This document shows positions 5,470 to 6,902 of a stretch of DNA of 6,902 nucleotides, piece by piece. The notes beneath the pieces were generated by a model. The model searched no databases. It was not told the DNA's origin and was given only the letters and a program-made list of their open reading frames with translations. Made by a program: the position numbers and the translations under genes. Each line of letters opens with the position of its first letter. Positions within the stretch are counted from its first letter, which is position 1. This stretch comes from an uncultured Clostridia bacterium (GTDB lineage: Bacteria; Bacillota; Clostridia; Lachnospirales; Bianqueaceae). The stretch covers positions 1 to 6,902 of the forward strand of contig CANOUM010000085.1 of NCBI GenBank assembly GCA_947570515.1, given 5' to 3'.

Positions 5470-6816
5470 TCACACATTCCTAAGCCTCCGTCGGTACACC
5501 TGGTGATAGGAAACCGCCAACAAAAGCAACGCGCTTATCCATCCCAGAGGGTTAGCAAAGTATACGCCCCAGCGACCAAGCAGGCTGGGCAAAAGCAGGA
5601 CTGAAACAATACGCATCCCTAACTCGATAAAACCCGAAAACGTGGACGCAAGAACACTCCCCATCCCCTCCAAGCCAGAGCGGTACAGACAAAGAAGGTA
5701 CATTAGAGGTATGCTCAGAGACAGTACCATCAGGTATTCGCCGCCTACGCTTACAAGCTGCTGAATTTCTGCAGGATTGCCGGAAACCAATAGGCTTATA
5801 AGCTCTTCCCTCCATGCCAACAGCCCTGCGGCTATAATCCCCCAGCTTCCCAACGCCAGCAGAACACAGCATCTTAATCCGTCATGGAGCCGATCCATAT
5901 TTCCAGCACCATAGTTTTGAGCGCTAAAGTTTGCGAAAGCGCCCTCTAAGGCGTCACCAGGCAAATTTATAAGGCCGAAGTATTTTTCTGCGGCAGCCAT
6001 GCCAGCCACAAAGAGAGTACCGTATTTGTTAACGGCAGACTGGACAAATAGACCGCCAAGCGAAACCACTCCGTTGCGAAAAGCCAGAGGTCCGCCAAGC
6101 TGCAGCAATTTCCAAATAAGCATTGGGGACAGCCGAAAATCATCCAATTTCGGCTTTAACTCTGGAATATTCCCTAGTCTCACTAAGCAGTACACAAAAC
6201 ATCCCAGCTGGGCCATCACTGTAGCGGCTGCGGCTCCCTGCACACCCCAGTCAAATACGCCGACGAGAAGAATGTCAAGAACCATGTTCATCAAACAGGA
6301 AAGTATGCTGCCGGAAACAGCAGCCCTGCTGTTTCCCAATGACAAAAGCAACGTGAAAGCCAGACGGTTAAACATGGTCACAAGAACGCCGCAGAACAGA
6401 ATCTGCAAATAACTCACTGCCAATGGGAGAATTGCTTCCGGCGTGTTCATCAGGCGTAGCACAGGTTCTAAGGCTATCAGGCCAACCACTGTCATCACCA
6501 GGCCGATACCCAGACCGATTACCGATGCGGCGGCAATTGCCTGTCTCAGTAGAGTCCACTGCTTTTTGCCAAATAGCTGACCATAAAGGATGCCGAATCC
6601 CTGCGTCAGCCCAAGAATCATGTCAGTAACCAACCAACTTAAAAACCCGGAAACGCCTACTGCAGCGAAGGCGCTGACTCCCACAAGCCGTCCAACAACC
6701 GCGCTGTCTACTGTGGTGTATAGCAGCTGGCAGAAACTTCCAGCCAGCAGGGGCAGTGCAAAACGTAACAACAGACCCAGGGGGCGCCCCTGAGTCATAT
6801 CTGTAACTTTTTTCAT
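5470..6816 (-). CDS. MATE family efflux transporter
   Basis: A 448-residue integral membrane protein of the multidrug and toxic compound extrusion family, which exports drugs or metabolites in exchange for H+ or Na+. Length and hydrophobicity fit the usual 12 helices in two six-helix halves. The N-terminal half opens with DMTQGRPLGLLLRFALPLLAG (6-26), then QLLYTTVDSAVVGRLVG (30-46) and AAVGVSG (51-57), a standard MATE signature. The second half carries the counterpart FSAQNYGAGN (297-306). The C-terminus is a short basic tail (YRRRLRNV). The start is supported by AAAGAGG, with GAGG at 6824-6827, 7-8 nt before ATG 6816. The substrate cannot be told from sequence. No regulator is adjacent, and a hairpin-plus-T-run lies just upstream, so expression may depend on read-through from outside the window. 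No frameshift or missing segment is seen. Confidence 0.94.
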   Translation of the reverse strand: MKKVTDMTQGRPLGLLLRFALPLLAGSFCQLLYTTVDSAVVGRLVGVSAFAAVGVSGFLSWLVTDMILGLTQGFGILYGQLFGKKQWTLLRQAIAAASVIGLGIGLVMTVVGLIALEPVLRLMNTPEAILPLAVSYLQILFCGVLVTMFNRLAFTLLLSLGNSRAAVSGSILSCLMNMVLDILLVGVFDWGVQGAAAATVMAQLGCFVYCLVRLGNIPELKPKLDDFRLSPMLIWKLLQLGGPLAFRNGVVSLGGLFVQSAVNKYGTLFVAGMAAAEKYFGLINLPGDALEGAFANFSAQNYGAGNMDRLHDGLRCCVLLALGSWGIIAAGLLAWREELISLLVSGNPAEIQQLVSVGGEYLMVLSLSIPLMYLLCLYRSGLEGMGSVLASTFSGFIELGMRIVSVLLLPSLLGRWGVYFANPLGWISALLLLAVSYHQVYRRRLRNV

Positions 6817-6823
6817 AGTAAAA

Positions 6824-6828
6824 CCTCT
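6824..6828 (-). promoter_or_regulatory. Ribosome binding site of the MATE gene
   Basis: AGAGG on the minus strand with 7 nt before ATG 6816. It fixes the start at the Met of MKKVTDMTQG rather than the internal Met7. Confidence 0.7.
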
Positions 6829-6842
6829 TTCCGAATTCTTTG

Positions 6843-6902
6843 TTATATGTTCATATAAAAAAGAACCTTTCTGATTGCTCCTTCAGAAAGGTCCCTTCTC
6901 AT
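6843..6902 (-). other. Short reading frame resembling a MATE N-terminus (leader or remnant)
   Basis: Minus-strand ATG at the last bases of the window (6902-6900) opens a 19-codon frame, MRRDLSEGAIRKVLFYMNI, with TAA at 6845-6843, 26 bp before the MATE start. The segment DLSEGAIRKVL resembles the opening of many MATE proteins (pattern D-L-T-E-G-x-I-x-K-x-L) and parallels DMTQGRPLGLLL in the downstream gene. The frame may extend past the edge, so its true start is unknown. It overlaps the terminator hairpin completely. It could be a degenerate duplicate start, a leader peptide, the tail of another gene, or chance. Confidence 0.3.
6857..6892 (-). terminator. Intrinsic terminator or attenuator upstream of the MATE gene
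   Basis: Perfect 10-bp arms ACCTTTCTGA (6865-6874) and TCAGAAAGGT (6883-6892) enclose an 8-nt loop. Read leftwards, the stem is followed by TCTTTTTT (6864-6857), a classical intrinsic terminator in the minus direction. It either ends a gene lying beyond the right edge or attenuates transcription into the MATE gene, whose ATG is only about 40 nt further on. I see no good -35/-10 pair between the T-run and the MATE ribosome binding site. Confidence 0.8.

Noticed and set aside
5999..6412. 137-codon plus-strand reading frame opposite the MATE gene
   Set aside because: Antisense to conserved MATE helices, Pro/Ser-rich composition, no ribosome binding site, no domain recognised.

Overview
The window looks like a chromosomal segment from a low-to-mid GC Firmicute, probably an anaerobic gut-type clostridial or related lineage. 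The reasons are strong purine-rich Shine-Dalgarno sites (AGGAGG, AAGGAG), sigma-A-like promoters with TATAAT and TTGACA boxes, intrinsic hairpin terminators, and the style of the encoded proteins. No rRNA or marker gene is present, so the genus cannot be fixed. All intact genes lie on the minus strand. The only plus-strand coding traces are decayed mobile or accessory fragments.

Layout from left to right: (1) positions 1-1156 hold most of a class II fumarase gene (fumC), whose C-terminal end runs off the left edge. (2) Positions 1181-2131 hold a lactate/malate dehydrogenase family gene, only 24 bp upstream of fumC in the same direction, with a good extended -10 promoter at 2219-2247. The substrate-selecting residue is Arg, as in malate dehydrogenases, so this pair may form an oxaloacetate-malate-fumarate operon rather than a lactate gene beside an unrelated fumarase. 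(3) Positions 2430-4667 encode a complete Zn/Cd/Pb-type P1B-ATPase with a heavy-metal-associated domain and a very His-rich linker. It has its own terminator (2371-2411) and its own promoter (4728-4756). A perfect 17-bp inverted repeat (4697-4732) overlaps the -10 box and looks like an ArsR/SmtB-type metal-sensor operator. (4) Positions about 4775-5469 are a decayed patch: the C-terminal third or so of an IS5-family transposase, then a fragment of a small accessory protein without a ribosome binding site. (5) Positions 5470-6816 encode a complete MATE-family efflux pump. (6) At the right edge, a perfect hairpin with a T-run (6857-6892) lies between the window end and the MATE start codon. It overlaps a short reading frame that reads like a MATE N-terminus.

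Functionally there are three separate units: central carbon/redox metabolism (dehydrogenase plus fumarase), metal efflux under probable metal-responsive repression, and a multidrug or metabolite exporter. The mobile-element scar lies between the two transport genes. I found no RNA gene, CRISPR array or wholly new system here. The most useful leads are the dehydrogenase specificity residue, the metal operator with no regulator beside it, and the terminator/leader arrangement before the MATE gene.
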